Positions 6,342 to 14,340 of a stretch of 64,000 nt of DNA are shown here, piece after piece. The position numbers and the translations under genes were made by a program. The stretch spans positions 3,381,001 through 3,445,000 of the forward strand of contig NZ_JAUSYQ010000002.1 in NCBI RefSeq assembly GCF_030816965.1. The letters run 5' to 3'. This stretch comes from Streptomyces canus. GTDB taxonomy: Bacteria > Actinomycetota > Actinomycetes > Streptomycetales > Streptomycetaceae. The notes beneath the pieces are model-generated. The model did no database searches. It was not told the origin of the DNA and was given only the letters and a program-made list of their open reading frames with translations. Numbering within the stretch: position 1 is the first letter of the stretch; the number at the start of each line of letters is the position of its first letter.

Positions 6342-9062
6342 CTACCGGTGGTCGCTGCCGTTCGCCGTGATCGCCGCGCGCCCCGCCTCCAGGCGAGCCA
6401 CCGGGATGCGGAACGGGGAGCAGGAGACGTAGTCCAGACCCACCTCGTGGAAGAAGTGGACCGACTCCGGGTCGCCGCCGTGCTCACCGCAGACGCCGAG
6501 CTTGAGGTCGGGGCGGGTCTTGCGGCCCGCCTCGGCGGCCAGCTTCACCAGGGAGCCCACGCCGTCCTTGTCGATCGTCTCGAACGGGGAGACGCCGAAG
6601 ATGCCCTTCTCCAGGTAGGCCGTGAAGAAGCTCGCCTCCACGTCGTCCCGGCTGAAGCCCCACACCGTCTGGGTGAGGTCGTTCGTGCCGAAGGAGAAGA
6701 ACTCCGCGGCCTCCGCGATCTGACCGGCGGTCAGCGCGGCGCGCGGGAGCTCGATCATCGTGCCGATCGACAGCTTCAGGTCCACACCCGTCGCCGCCTC
6801 GACCTCCGCGACGACCTGGTCGGCCTCCTCGCGGACGATCTCCAGCTCCTGGACCGTGCCCACCAGCGGGATCATGATCTCCGCGCGCGGGTCACCCTTG
6901 GCGTTCTTGCGTTCGGCCGCCGCTTCCGCGATCGCGCGGACCTGCATGGTGAACAGGCCGGGGATGACCAGGCCGAGGCGCACTCCGCGCAGGCCGAGCA
7001 TGGGGTTCTGCTCGTGCAGCCGGTGCACGGCCTGGAGCAGCCGCAGTTCGTTCTCGTGCGGCTCCTGACGGGACTCCGCCAACGCCACACGGACCGACAG
7101 TTCGGTGATGTCGGGCAGGAACTCGTGCAGCGGCGGGTCCAGCAGCCGTACCGTCACCGGCAGCCCGTCCATCGCCGAGAACAGCTCCACGAAGTCCTGC
7201 TTCTGCAGCGGGAGCAGCGCCTTCAGCGACTCCTCGCGCTCGGCCTCCGTGTCGGCCAGGATCAGCCGCTCGACCAGCTCGCGGCGGTCACCGAGGAACA
7301 TGTGCTCGGTACGGCAGAGGCCGATGCCCTGGGCGCCGAAGCGACGGGCGCGCAGCGCGTCCTCGGCGTTGTCCGCGTTGGCCCGCACCCGCAGGCGCCG
7401 CTTGCGGTCGGCGAACGCCATGATCCGGTGCACGGCCTCGACCAGCTCGTCGGCGTCGTTGGCACCCGCGTGCATCCGGCCCTCGAAGTACTCGACGACC
7501 GGCGACGGCACGACCGGGACCTCGCCCAGGTAGACCTTGCCCGACGAGCCGTCGATGGAGATCAGGTCGCCTTCCTCGACGACGTGTCCGCCCGGCACCG
7601 TCATCCGGCGCCGCTTGGTGTCGACCTCGAGCTCCTCCGCGCCACAGACACAGGTCTTGCCCATGCCGCGCGCGACCACGGCCGCGTGGGAGGTCTTGCC
7701 GCCGCGCGAGGTCAGGATGCCCTCGGCCGCGATCATGCCGTCCAGGTCGTCCGGGTTGGTCTCACGGCGGACCAGGATGACCTTCTCGCCCGAACGCGAC
7801 CACTTCACCGCGGTGTACGAGTCGAAGACCGCCTTGCCGACGGCGGCGCCCGGCGAGGCCGCGATGCCCCGGCCGACCTGCGCGACCTTGGTGTTCTCGT
7901 CGAAGCGCGGGAACATCAGCTGGGCGAGCTGGGCGCCGGTGACGCGCTGGAGCGCCTCCGCCTCGTCGATCAGGCCCTGGTCCACCAGCTGGGTCGCGAT
8001 GCGGAAGGCCGCACCCGCCGTGCGCTTGCCGACCCGGGTCTGGAGCATCCACAGCTGACCGCGCTCGATGGTGAACTCGATGTCGCAGAGGTCCTTGTAG
8101 TGGTTCTCCAGCGTCTCCATGATCTGCATCAGCTGGTCGTACGACTTCTTGTCGATCTGCTCCAGCTCCGCGAGCGGGACGGTGTTGCGGATGCCCGCGA
8201 CGACGTCCTCGCCCTGGGCGTTCTGGAGGTAGTCGCCGTAGACGCCCTGGTGACCGGAGGCCGGGTCACGGGTGAACGCGACACCGGTGCCGGAGTCGGG
8301 GCCGAGGTTGCCGAAGACCATCGAACAGACGTTGACCGCGGTGCCCAGGTCGCCGGGGATGCGCTCCTGACGGCGGTAGAGCTTGGCGCGGTCGGTGTTC
8401 CAGGAGTCGAAGACCGCGTGGATGGCGAGGTCCATCTGCTCGCGCGGGTCCTGCGGGAAGTCCCGGCCCGCCTCCTTCTTGACGATCTTCTTGAAGGCGG
8501 TGACGAGCTTCTTCAGGTCGGCGGCCTCCAGGTCGGTGTCGACCGTGACCTTCTTGGCCTCCTTGGCCTTCTCGAGGGCCTCCTCGAAGAGGTCGCCGTC
8601 GACGCCGAGGACGGTCTTGCCGAACATCTGGATGAGCCGTCGGTAGGAGTCCCAGGCGAAACGGTCGTCGCCGGCCTGCTTGGCGAGCCCCTGGACCGAC
8701 TTGTCGGAGAGACCGATGTTCAGGACCGTGTCCATCATTCCCGGCATCGAGAACTTCGCGCCGGAGCGCACCGAGACGAGCAGCGGGTCGTCGGCCTGGC
8801 CGAGCTTCTTGCCCATGCGCTGCTCCAGCGCGTCGAGGTGCGCACTCACCTCGTCACGCAGTGCCGCGGGCTCCTCACCGCTGTCCAGGTAGACCTTGCA
8901 GGCTTCCGTCGTGATGGTGAAGCCGGGGGGAACGGGGAGTCCCAGGTTGGTCATCTCGGCGAGGTTCGCGCCCTTGCCACCCAGGAGGTCCTTGAGGTCC
9001 TTGTTTCCCTCGGTGAAGTCGTAGACGAACTTGGCTACGTGGGGTTCTTTGTTTTCCGACAC
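6342..9062 (-). CDS. ppdK: pyruvate, phosphate dikinase
   Basis: Interconverts pyruvate, ATP and phosphate with phosphoenolpyruvate, AMP and diphosphate; in the cytosol it can serve gluconeogenesis or glycolysis. At 906 residues it is family length. Visible are the N-terminal ATP-grasp part (GGKGANLAEMTNLGLPVPPGF), the central phosphohistidine domain (GGKTSHAAVVARGMGKTC) and the C-terminal PEP/pyruvate TIM barrel with GTNDLTQTVWG and CGEHGGDP. GTG at 9062 is chosen for its GGGAG spacing and because the protein then begins SENKEPHVAKF, the usual actinobacterial start. The 418-bp upstream region holds paired inverted repeats (9265-9382). Confidence 0.96.
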   Translation of the reverse strand: MSENKEPHVAKFVYDFTEGNKDLKDLLGGKGANLAEMTNLGLPVPPGFTITTEACKVYLDSGEEPAALRDEVSAHLDALEQRMGKKLGQADDPLLVSVRSGAKFSMPGMMDTVLNIGLSDKSVQGLAKQAGDDRFAWDSYRRLIQMFGKTVLGVDGDLFEEALEKAKEAKKVTVDTDLEAADLKKLVTAFKKIVKKEAGRDFPQDPREQMDLAIHAVFDSWNTDRAKLYRRQERIPGDLGTAVNVCSMVFGNLGPDSGTGVAFTRDPASGHQGVYGDYLQNAQGEDVVAGIRNTVPLAELEQIDKKSYDQLMQIMETLENHYKDLCDIEFTIERGQLWMLQTRVGKRTAGAAFRIATQLVDQGLIDEAEALQRVTGAQLAQLMFPRFDENTKVAQVGRGIAASPGAAVGKAVFDSYTAVKWSRSGEKVILVRRETNPDDLDGMIAAEGILTSRGGKTSHAAVVARGMGKTCVCGAEELEVDTKRRRMTVPGGHVVEEGDLISIDGSSGKVYLGEVPVVPSPVVEYFEGRMHAGANDADELVEAVHRIMAFADRKRRLRVRANADNAEDALRARRFGAQGIGLCRTEHMFLGDRRELVERLILADTEAEREESLKALLPLQKQDFVELFSAMDGLPVTVRLLDPPLHEFLPDITELSVRVALAESRQEPHENELRLLQAVHRLHEQNPMLGLRGVRLGLVIPGLFTMQVRAIAEAAAERKNAKGDPRAEIMIPLVGTVQELEIVREEADQVVAEVEAATGVDLKLSIGTMIELPRAALTAGQIAEAAEFFSFGTNDLTQTVWGFSRDDVEASFFTAYLEKGIFGVSPFETIDKDGVGSLVKLAAEAGRKTRPDLKLGVCGEHGGDPESVHFFHEVGLDYVSCSPFRIPVARLEAGRAAITANGSDHR

Positions 9063-9264
9063 GGGTCTCGACTCCCTCGAGGACGCGGTGGCTGCCCTGA
9101 CGGCGAGGAACATACCCAGATCGAAGGCGTCTGGGTACGTCTGCTCGGGCGTCATACGCCCGTAACCAGTCGTCCGCCAGCGGATCGAAAGTCAAAGCTT
9201 GGCAAGCGACACGCGGCGGATGTTTTCACTTCTTGAACGCGACAACTTCTGCTGACCCTCCTAA

Positions 9265-9382
9265 CCGCTCATCCGAGCGGCTATTCGCACGCCTGATTTC
9301 GATCGATGAACGATCAAGGGGTGGCACTCAGTGCCACCCCTTGGAGAAGTGCAGTCGCCCAAGATCCGCTCATCCGAGCGGC
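9265..9382. repeat. duplicated inverted repeat in the ppdk upstream region
   Basis: CCGCTCATCCGAGCGGC occurs at 9265-9281 and again at 9366-9382, 101 bp apart. Each copy is itself an inverted repeat (CCGCTC/GAGCGG around ATCC). They flank the hairpin at 9316-9342 inside the 418-bp gap between the ROK gene and ppdk. They could be paired regulator sites for ppdk. Apart from these and the hairpin I see nothing else in 9063-9480. Confidence 0.6.
9316..9342. terminator. 13-bp-arm perfect hairpin after the ROK gene
   Basis: AAGGGGTGGCACT (9316-9328) and AGTGCCACCCCTT (9330-9342) are perfect reverse complements around a single C, folding as a stem with a small loop. It lies about 140 bp past the ROK stop on the minus strand and probably ends that transcript before ppdk. 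Confidence 0.7.
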
Positions 9383-9480
9383 ACCCTTCTCAAGGGTGGC
9401 GAGAATCACGCTGCCACAGGGAGCCGGATTTCACCATGCGGACGGGCATCCGGACGGAAACGGAGGCGGAAACACGGGCG

Positions 9481-10683
9481 TCATACGCCCATGGCCAGCA
9501 ACCTCTCCTCGATCCGCTCGGGCGCGTACAGATGCTCCACGACCAGCGCACCCGCCCCGATCAGCCCGGCCCGATCCCCCAGCCGCGAGGTCACGACCTC
9601 CAGCCGGGCGGTGGAGCGGGGCAGCGCCCGCTGGTACAGCAGTTCCCGTACACCCGTGAGGAAGGGAGTACCTGCCAGATCTCCGGCGATCATCAGAACC
9701 CCGGGGTTCAGCAGGGTCACGACGGTCGCCAGCACGTCCCCGACCTGCCGGCCCGCATCACGTGCGAGCGCCGCCGCCTCCGGATGCCCGGACGCGAGCA
9801 GGTCCCGCACATCCGATCCCGAGGCAGCCGGCACCCCGGCCGCCGCCAGCCGCCGCGCCACGGCACCACCGCTCGCCACGGCGGCGAGGCAGCCGTAGGA
9901 CCCGCAGCGGCACAGCGCCTCCGCGCCCGCCGGCACCCGGATGTGGCCCAGGTCGCCCGCGCCGCCGTCGATGCCCCGGTAGACCGAGCCGTCGACCACG
10001 ACTCCGGCGCCGATGCCCGTCGAGACCTTGACCAGCACGAACGCCGAGCAGTCGGGGTAGGCCGTGCGCTGTTCGCCGTACGCCATGAGGTTGGCGTCGT
10101 TGTCGACGAGCACGGGTACCGGACCGGTCCCGGTGTGCTCGGTGAAGGCTCCGGCCAGGCGGCCTCTTATGTCGTAACCGTCCCAGCCGGGCATGATCGG
10201 CGGCTGGACCACCCGGCCGCTTTCCAGGTCGACCGGGCCCGGCACGGCGAGCCCGATCCCGCAGACCTCCTCCGCGCGGTGCCCCGCCTTCTCCAGCAGC
10301 TCGGCGAACCAGCGGCCCAGCTCGCCGAGCACGGCGTCCGGGCCGTCCTCGATCACCAGGGTGCCGCTGTGCTCGGCGAGGATCTCGCCGGTCAGCGACA
10401 GCACGCACGCGCGCGCGTGCCGGGTCTCCAGGTCGGCGGCGAGGACGACGGCATGGGCGTCGTCGAACTCCAGGGTGATGGAGGGGCGGCCGCCCAGCGG
10501 CGAGTCGACGGGGCCCCCGGCGCCCTCGCGCAGCCAGCCCGCGCGGAAGAGCCGGTCGAGGCGCTGGCCGACGGTCGCCCGGGACAGTCCGGTGGCCTGC
10601 TGGAGCGCCCCGCGCGTGACGGCTCGCCCGCTGCGGACCAGTTCGAGCAGATCTCCGGCGCCGGTCTGACTCCGTCCGGTCAT
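9481..10683 (-). CDS. ROK-family transcriptional regulator
   Basis: A 400-residue ROK (repressor, ORF, kinase) protein. An N-terminal winged helix (TRGALQQATGLSRATVGQRLDRL) is joined to a sugar-kinase-fold domain with LVDNDANLMAYGEQ and the zinc-binding CRCGSYGC motif. The Glu that normally follows the last Cys in CxCGxxGCxE is Ala here, so sugar binding may be altered. ATG at 10683 is chosen over the GTG at 10689 because AGGGGG is correctly spaced for it. It is divergent from a two-gene glycoside hydrolase operon, with inverted repeats between; it probably represses that operon in response to a sugar. Confidence 0.9.
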   Translation of the reverse strand: MTGRSQTGAGDLLELVRSGRAVTRGALQQATGLSRATVGQRLDRLFRAGWLREGAGGPVDSPLGGRPSITLEFDDAHAVVLAADLETRHARACVLSLTGEILAEHSGTLVIEDGPDAVLGELGRWFAELLEKAGHRAEEVCGIGLAVPGPVDLESGRVVQPPIMPGWDGYDIRGRLAGAFTEHTGTGPVPVLVDNDANLMAYGEQRTAYPDCSAFVLVKVSTGIGAGVVVDGSVYRGIDGGAGDLGHIRVPAGAEALCRCGSYGCLAAVASGGAVARRLAAAGVPAASGSDVRDLLASGHPEAAALARDAGRQVGDVLATVVTLLNPGVLMIAGDLAGTPFLTGVRELLYQRALPRSTARLEVVTSRLGDRAGLIGAGALVVEHLYAPERIEERLLAMGV

Positions 10684-10704
10684 GCGCACCCCCTTGTGTT
10701 TCTC

Positions 10705-10780
10705 AACTCTGCATTACATTCTGAGTTTTGCGTGTTAAATAGACGTAACCCTACGGTAGCCCTGACCGAACCGGTCGGTC
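10705..10780. promoter_or_regulatory. divergent ROK/glycosidase control region
   Basis: This AT-rich spacer holds an imperfect dyad, AACTC to GAGTT (10705-10727), and a GC-rich dyad, GACCGAACCGGTCGGTC (10764-10780, arms GACCG/CGGTC). Either may be the ROK operator or the carbohydrate-responsive site. Assignment is by position only. Confidence 0.45.
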
Positions 10781-10802
10781 ACACGTCTTCGGGGAGCCCC
10801 GA

Positions 10803-12227
10803 GTGGATCGCACTGCCCAGCTCATCACCCCTTCCGCCGCGCATTCGATCGCATACGATCCGCCGGGTTCGTCACATCCCCTGCACGTCAGGGCGGCGAG
10901 GGTGCTGGAAGGCAACTGGACCGGCGCCTCCACGGTGCCCTCGCGCGGTCTGTACCCGCACCAGTGGTCCTGGGACTCCGCTTTCATCGCGATCGGCCTG
11001 CGCCACCTCTCCCCGCTGCGGGCCCAGACGGAGCTGGAGACGCTGCTGGCGGCCCAGTGGGGTGACGGGCGGGTCCCGCACATCGTCTTCAACCCCTCCG
11101 TACCGCTCGACGCGTACTTCCCGAGCCCCGACTTCTGGCGCTCCTCGACCGCGGGGCGCGCCGCGGGCGCCCCGCGCACCGTACAGACGTCCGGCATCGT
11201 GCAGCCACCGGTGCACGCCCTGGCGGTGTGGCTGGTCCACCGCGCCGACCCCGGCCTGTCCCGTGCGCGCGGCTTCCTCGCCCGGATGTACCCACGCCTG
11301 GCCGCCTGGCACCGCTACCTCCTGCACCGCCGCGACCTGGGCGGAGGCGGCCTCGCGTCCGTCGTGCACCCCTGGGAACAGGGTATGGACAACAGCCCCG
11401 CCTGGGATCTGCCGCTGTCCCGCGTCACACCGGCGCCGGCCCGCTCCTTCCGCCGCGCCGACCTCGACCACGGAGCCGCCGAGGACCGGCCGACGGATCT
11501 GGACTACGGGCGGTACGTGCGGCTGGCGACGGACTACCGGGACGCCGGATACGCCGACGGCGGCGGAGAGTTCGCCGTCGAGGACCCCGCCTTCAACGCC
11601 CTGCTCATCGCCTCCGAACACGCCCTCGCCCGGATCGCCGACGAGCTGGGGGCGCCCGGCACGGCCCGGCACGCGCGCGCGGAGCGGCTGACGGCGGCTC
11701 TGGTGGAGCGGCTGTGGGATCCGGCGAGCGGGATGTTCCTGTGCCGGGATCTGCGAGGATCCTCCCAGGACAGGCGCGGCGCCCTGATCCCCGAGCGCGG
11801 AGTCTCCGGCCTGCTCCCCCTGCTGCTCCCCGGTCTCCCGCGGGACATCGTCACGACGGTCGTGCGGACCGCCTGCGGCCCCCACTTCGGCCTCGGCACC
11901 ACCACCCGCCTCGTCCCCAGCTACGACCTCCTCGGCGAGGCCTTCGACCCGCACCGCTACTGGCGCGGCCCGGCCTGGTTCAACACCGCCTGGCTGCTGG
12001 AACGCGGGCTGCGCACCCACGGCGAGCACCGACGGGCCGACGCGCTGCGGGAGTCGGCCCTCGAGCTCGCCGAGACCACCGACTTCGCGGAGTACGTCGA
12101 CCCGTACACCGGAGAGGCCTGCGGAGCGACCGGCTTCAGCTGGACCGCCGCGCTCGCGCTCGACCTGCTGCACAGTGACACCACAGTCACGGCGGACATG
12201 GGACTCAAGGGAGGGAACCGGCGATGA
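10803..12227 (+). CDS. GH63-like (alpha/alpha)6 glycoside hydrolase, MGH/trehalase type
   Basis: A 474-residue cytosolic protein with no signal peptide, resembling the GH63-type glucosyl/mannosylglycerate hydrolase family. Typical blocks are PHQWSWDSAFIAIGLRHL near residues 49-66 (candidate catalytic Asp), HPWEQGMDNSPAWD near 193-206, and YWRGPAWFNTAWLLERGL near 384-401. It probably releases glucose or mannose from a small glycoside. GTG at 10803 follows GGGGAG. It overlaps the next gene by ATGA, so the two are translated together. The ROK regulator across the promoter region fits sugar-inducible expression. Confidence 0.82.
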   Translation: MDRTAQLITPSAAHSIAYDPPGSSHPLHVRAARVLEGNWTGASTVPSRGLYPHQWSWDSAFIAIGLRHLSPLRAQTELETLLAAQWGDGRVPHIVFNPSVPLDAYFPSPDFWRSSTAGRAAGAPRTVQTSGIVQPPVHALAVWLVHRADPGLSRARGFLARMYPRLAAWHRYLLHRRDLGGGGLASVVHPWEQGMDNSPAWDLPLSRVTPAPARSFRRADLDHGAAEDRPTDLDYGRYVRLATDYRDAGYADGGGEFAVEDPAFNALLIASEHALARIADELGAPGTARHARAERLTAALVERLWDPASGMFLCRDLRGSSQDRRGALIPERGVSGLLPLLLPGLPRDIVTTVVRTACGPHFGLGTTTRLVPSYDLLGEAFDPHRYWRGPAWFNTAWLLERGLRTHGEHRRADALRESALELAETTDFAEYVDPYTGEACGATGFSWTAALALDLLHSDTTVTADMGLKGGNRR

Positions 12228-14164
12228 CGGACCGGCATCATCTGCTCGTGCACGGCGGGACGTTCGCTGCCGTGGGTGACGGCGGGGACATCAGCGGCGT
12301 CCGGGGCGGCGGCAGCTCCCCCGACGGGTTGTTCGTACGCGACGCCCGGCACCTGAGCCGCTGGCAGCTCACGGTCGACGGCGCGGTACCGGAGGCCCTG
12401 TCGCCGGTGGCCGACGGCGACACCGCGCGCTGTGTCCTCGTCCCGCGCGGCGGCCGCCAGGAGCCGCCCGCCTGCACGCTCTTCCGCGAACAGGCAGTGG
12501 GGGACGGCTCGTTCGTCGAATCCCTCCGGGTCACCAGCAACCGCCCGGTGCCGACGACGGTCCGCCTCGCGGTCACCGCGGACGCCGACTTCACCGACCA
12601 GTTCGAACTCCGCTCCGACTACCGCACCTACACGAAGACCGGCGCGACCCGCCGCCGTGAAATCCTCGACGACGGCGTGGAGTTCACCTACCAGCGCGCC
12701 GAATGGCGTTCCTGTACGACGGTGACGGCCGACCCCGCCCCGGACGGCGTCGAGGAGACGGGCACCGGAGCCAGGCGCCTGGTCTGGACGCTGGAGCTGG
12801 AGCCGCACGGCACGGCCGAGCTGACGCTGCGGGTGATGGCCCGGCCGCACGGCGACAAGCGGGCCCGCCGGGTCCCGAGCTCCCCGGCCGCTCTGAACCA
12901 GAAACTCCTCTCGCTGGAAGGCGAGTTCGTGGAGGGCATCGCCTTCCCCACCGGCTGGCCGGAGCTCGCCGCCGCCTGCGCCCGCGGGCTCGCCGACCTC
13001 GCCTCGCTCCAGGTCCCGGCGACCGGCCCCGACGGCGAGGAACTGCGCGTCCCGGCCGCCGGGGCCCCCTGGTTCCTGACCCTGCTGGGCCGGGACGCCC
13101 TCCTGACCTCCCTCTTCGCCCTCCCCTACCGCCCCCAGCTGGCCGCCGCAACGCTCCCCGCGCTCGCCGCGACCCAGGCCACCGAGACCGGCGCGGCCTC
13201 CGTGGCCCAGCCCGGCAAGATCGTGCACGAGGTGCGGCACGGAGAGCTGGCCCACTTCGGGCAGGTGCCGTACGGCCGCTACTACGGCTCGGTCGACGCC
13301 ACCCCGCTGTTCCTCGTACTGCTCGGCGCCTACGTGGAACACACCGGGGACCTCCCGCTCGCCCGGCGCCTGGAGCCCCACGCCCGTGCCGCGATCGGCT
13401 GGATGCTCGACCACGGCGGACTCACCTCGCGCGGCTACCTCGTCTACCGCGCCGACCAGGGCGGCCTCGCCAACCAGAACTGGAAGGACTCCCCCGGCGC
13501 GATCTGCGGCGCCGACGGAGCACGGGCCGGCGGACCGGTGATGGCCGCGGGCGCCCAGGGCTACGCGTACGACGCGCTGCGCCGGACCGCGTGGGTCGCG
13601 CGCACGGTGTGGGAGGACGAGACCTACGCGGCGCTCCTCGAACAGGCCGCGGCGGATCTGCGGGACCGGTTCCAGCGTGACTTCTGGATGCCGGACCGTA
13701 CCTTCCCCGCGCTCGCACTGGACGGCGAGGGCCGTCAGGTCGACGCGCTGGCCTCCGACGCCGGGCATCTGCTGTGGTCGGGGCTGCTCGACAAGGAGTA
13801 CGGCGAGCTGGTGGGGCGGCGGTTGCTGGAGCCCGACTTCTTCTCCGGGTGGGGGGTGCGGACACTGGCGGCCGGACAGGCGGCGTATCACCCGCTCTCT
13901 TACCACCGGGGCTCGGTGTGGCCGCACGACAACGCGTTGATCACGCTGGGGCTGGCCCGGTACGGGTTGCACGACGAGGCGCGGGCGGTGGCGCACGGAC
14001 TGGTGGACGCGGCGACGGCCACCGGGCACCGGCTGCCGGAGGTTCTGGCGGGGTACGGGCGGGAGACCCATGGGGAGCCGGTGCCGTATCCGCACGCGTG
14101 TGTGCGGGAGGCACGGTCCGCAGCGGCGCCGCTCGCGCTGCTGACGGCGGTGGGGGGCGCGTAG
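12224..14164 (+). CDS. amylo-alpha-1,6-glucosidase/glycogen debranching-family protein
   Basis: A 646-residue protein with two regions: an N-terminal beta-rich debranching-enzyme domain (about residues 5-215, with SSPDGLFVRDARHLSRW) and a C-terminal (alpha/alpha)6 barrel. The barrel carries WFLTLLGRDALLTS, NWKDSPGAI and HRGSVWPHDNALI, hallmarks of the amylo-1,6-glucosidase family. No signal peptide is seen. The ATGA overlap with the upstream GH63-like gene indicates coupling; together they look like an intracellular oligosaccharide or glucoside breakdown pair under ROK control. The substrate is not predictable. Confidence 0.86.
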   Translation: MTDRHHLLVHGGTFAAVGDGGDISGVRGGGSSPDGLFVRDARHLSRWQLTVDGAVPEALSPVADGDTARCVLVPRGGRQEPPACTLFREQAVGDGSFVESLRVTSNRPVPTTVRLAVTADADFTDQFELRSDYRTYTKTGATRRREILDDGVEFTYQRAEWRSCTTVTADPAPDGVEETGTGARRLVWTLELEPHGTAELTLRVMARPHGDKRARRVPSSPAALNQKLLSLEGEFVEGIAFPTGWPELAAACARGLADLASLQVPATGPDGEELRVPAAGAPWFLTLLGRDALLTSLFALPYRPQLAAATLPALAATQATETGAASVAQPGKIVHEVRHGELAHFGQVPYGRYYGSVDATPLFLVLLGAYVEHTGDLPLARRLEPHARAAIGWMLDHGGLTSRGYLVYRADQGGLANQNWKDSPGAICGADGARAGGPVMAAGAQGYAYDALRRTAWVARTVWEDETYAALLEQAAADLRDRFQRDFWMPDRTFPALALDGEGRQVDALASDAGHLLWSGLLDKEYGELVGRRLLEPDFFSGWGVRTLAAGQAAYHPLSYHRGSVWPHDNALITLGLARYGLHDEARAVAHGLVDAATATGHRLPEVLAGYGRETHGEPVPYPHACVREARSAAAPLALLTAVGGA

Positions 14165-14173
14165 TGCCCCGCG

Positions 14174-14200
14174 GGTGAGGCCGTGGGAAAAGCCCTCACC
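14174..14200 (+). terminator. weak hairpin after the glycosidase operon
   Basis: GGTGAGG (14174-14180) pairs with CCTCACC (14194-14200) across a 13-nt loop, about 10 bp after the operon stop. No T-run follows; this is a modest candidate. Confidence 0.4.
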
Positions 14201-14340
14201 TGACCGTTGACCACGCGTTTGCCCGGTGTTTGCCCCGAGCGGTGAACTGCTGCCGGAAGCCGGACGTACGGGAATGTGGCGGATCCGAGACCCCATATCG
14301 GGTCCGCCTTCTACCAGGACCCGTACGGAAGGACCCTCGG

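Noticed and set aside
6348..9236. Very long plus-strand open frame opposite ppdk
   Set aside because: High GC leaves long antisense frames open. Its protein is Arg/Leu/Val low-complexity with no family signal, while the minus strand encodes a complete ppdk.
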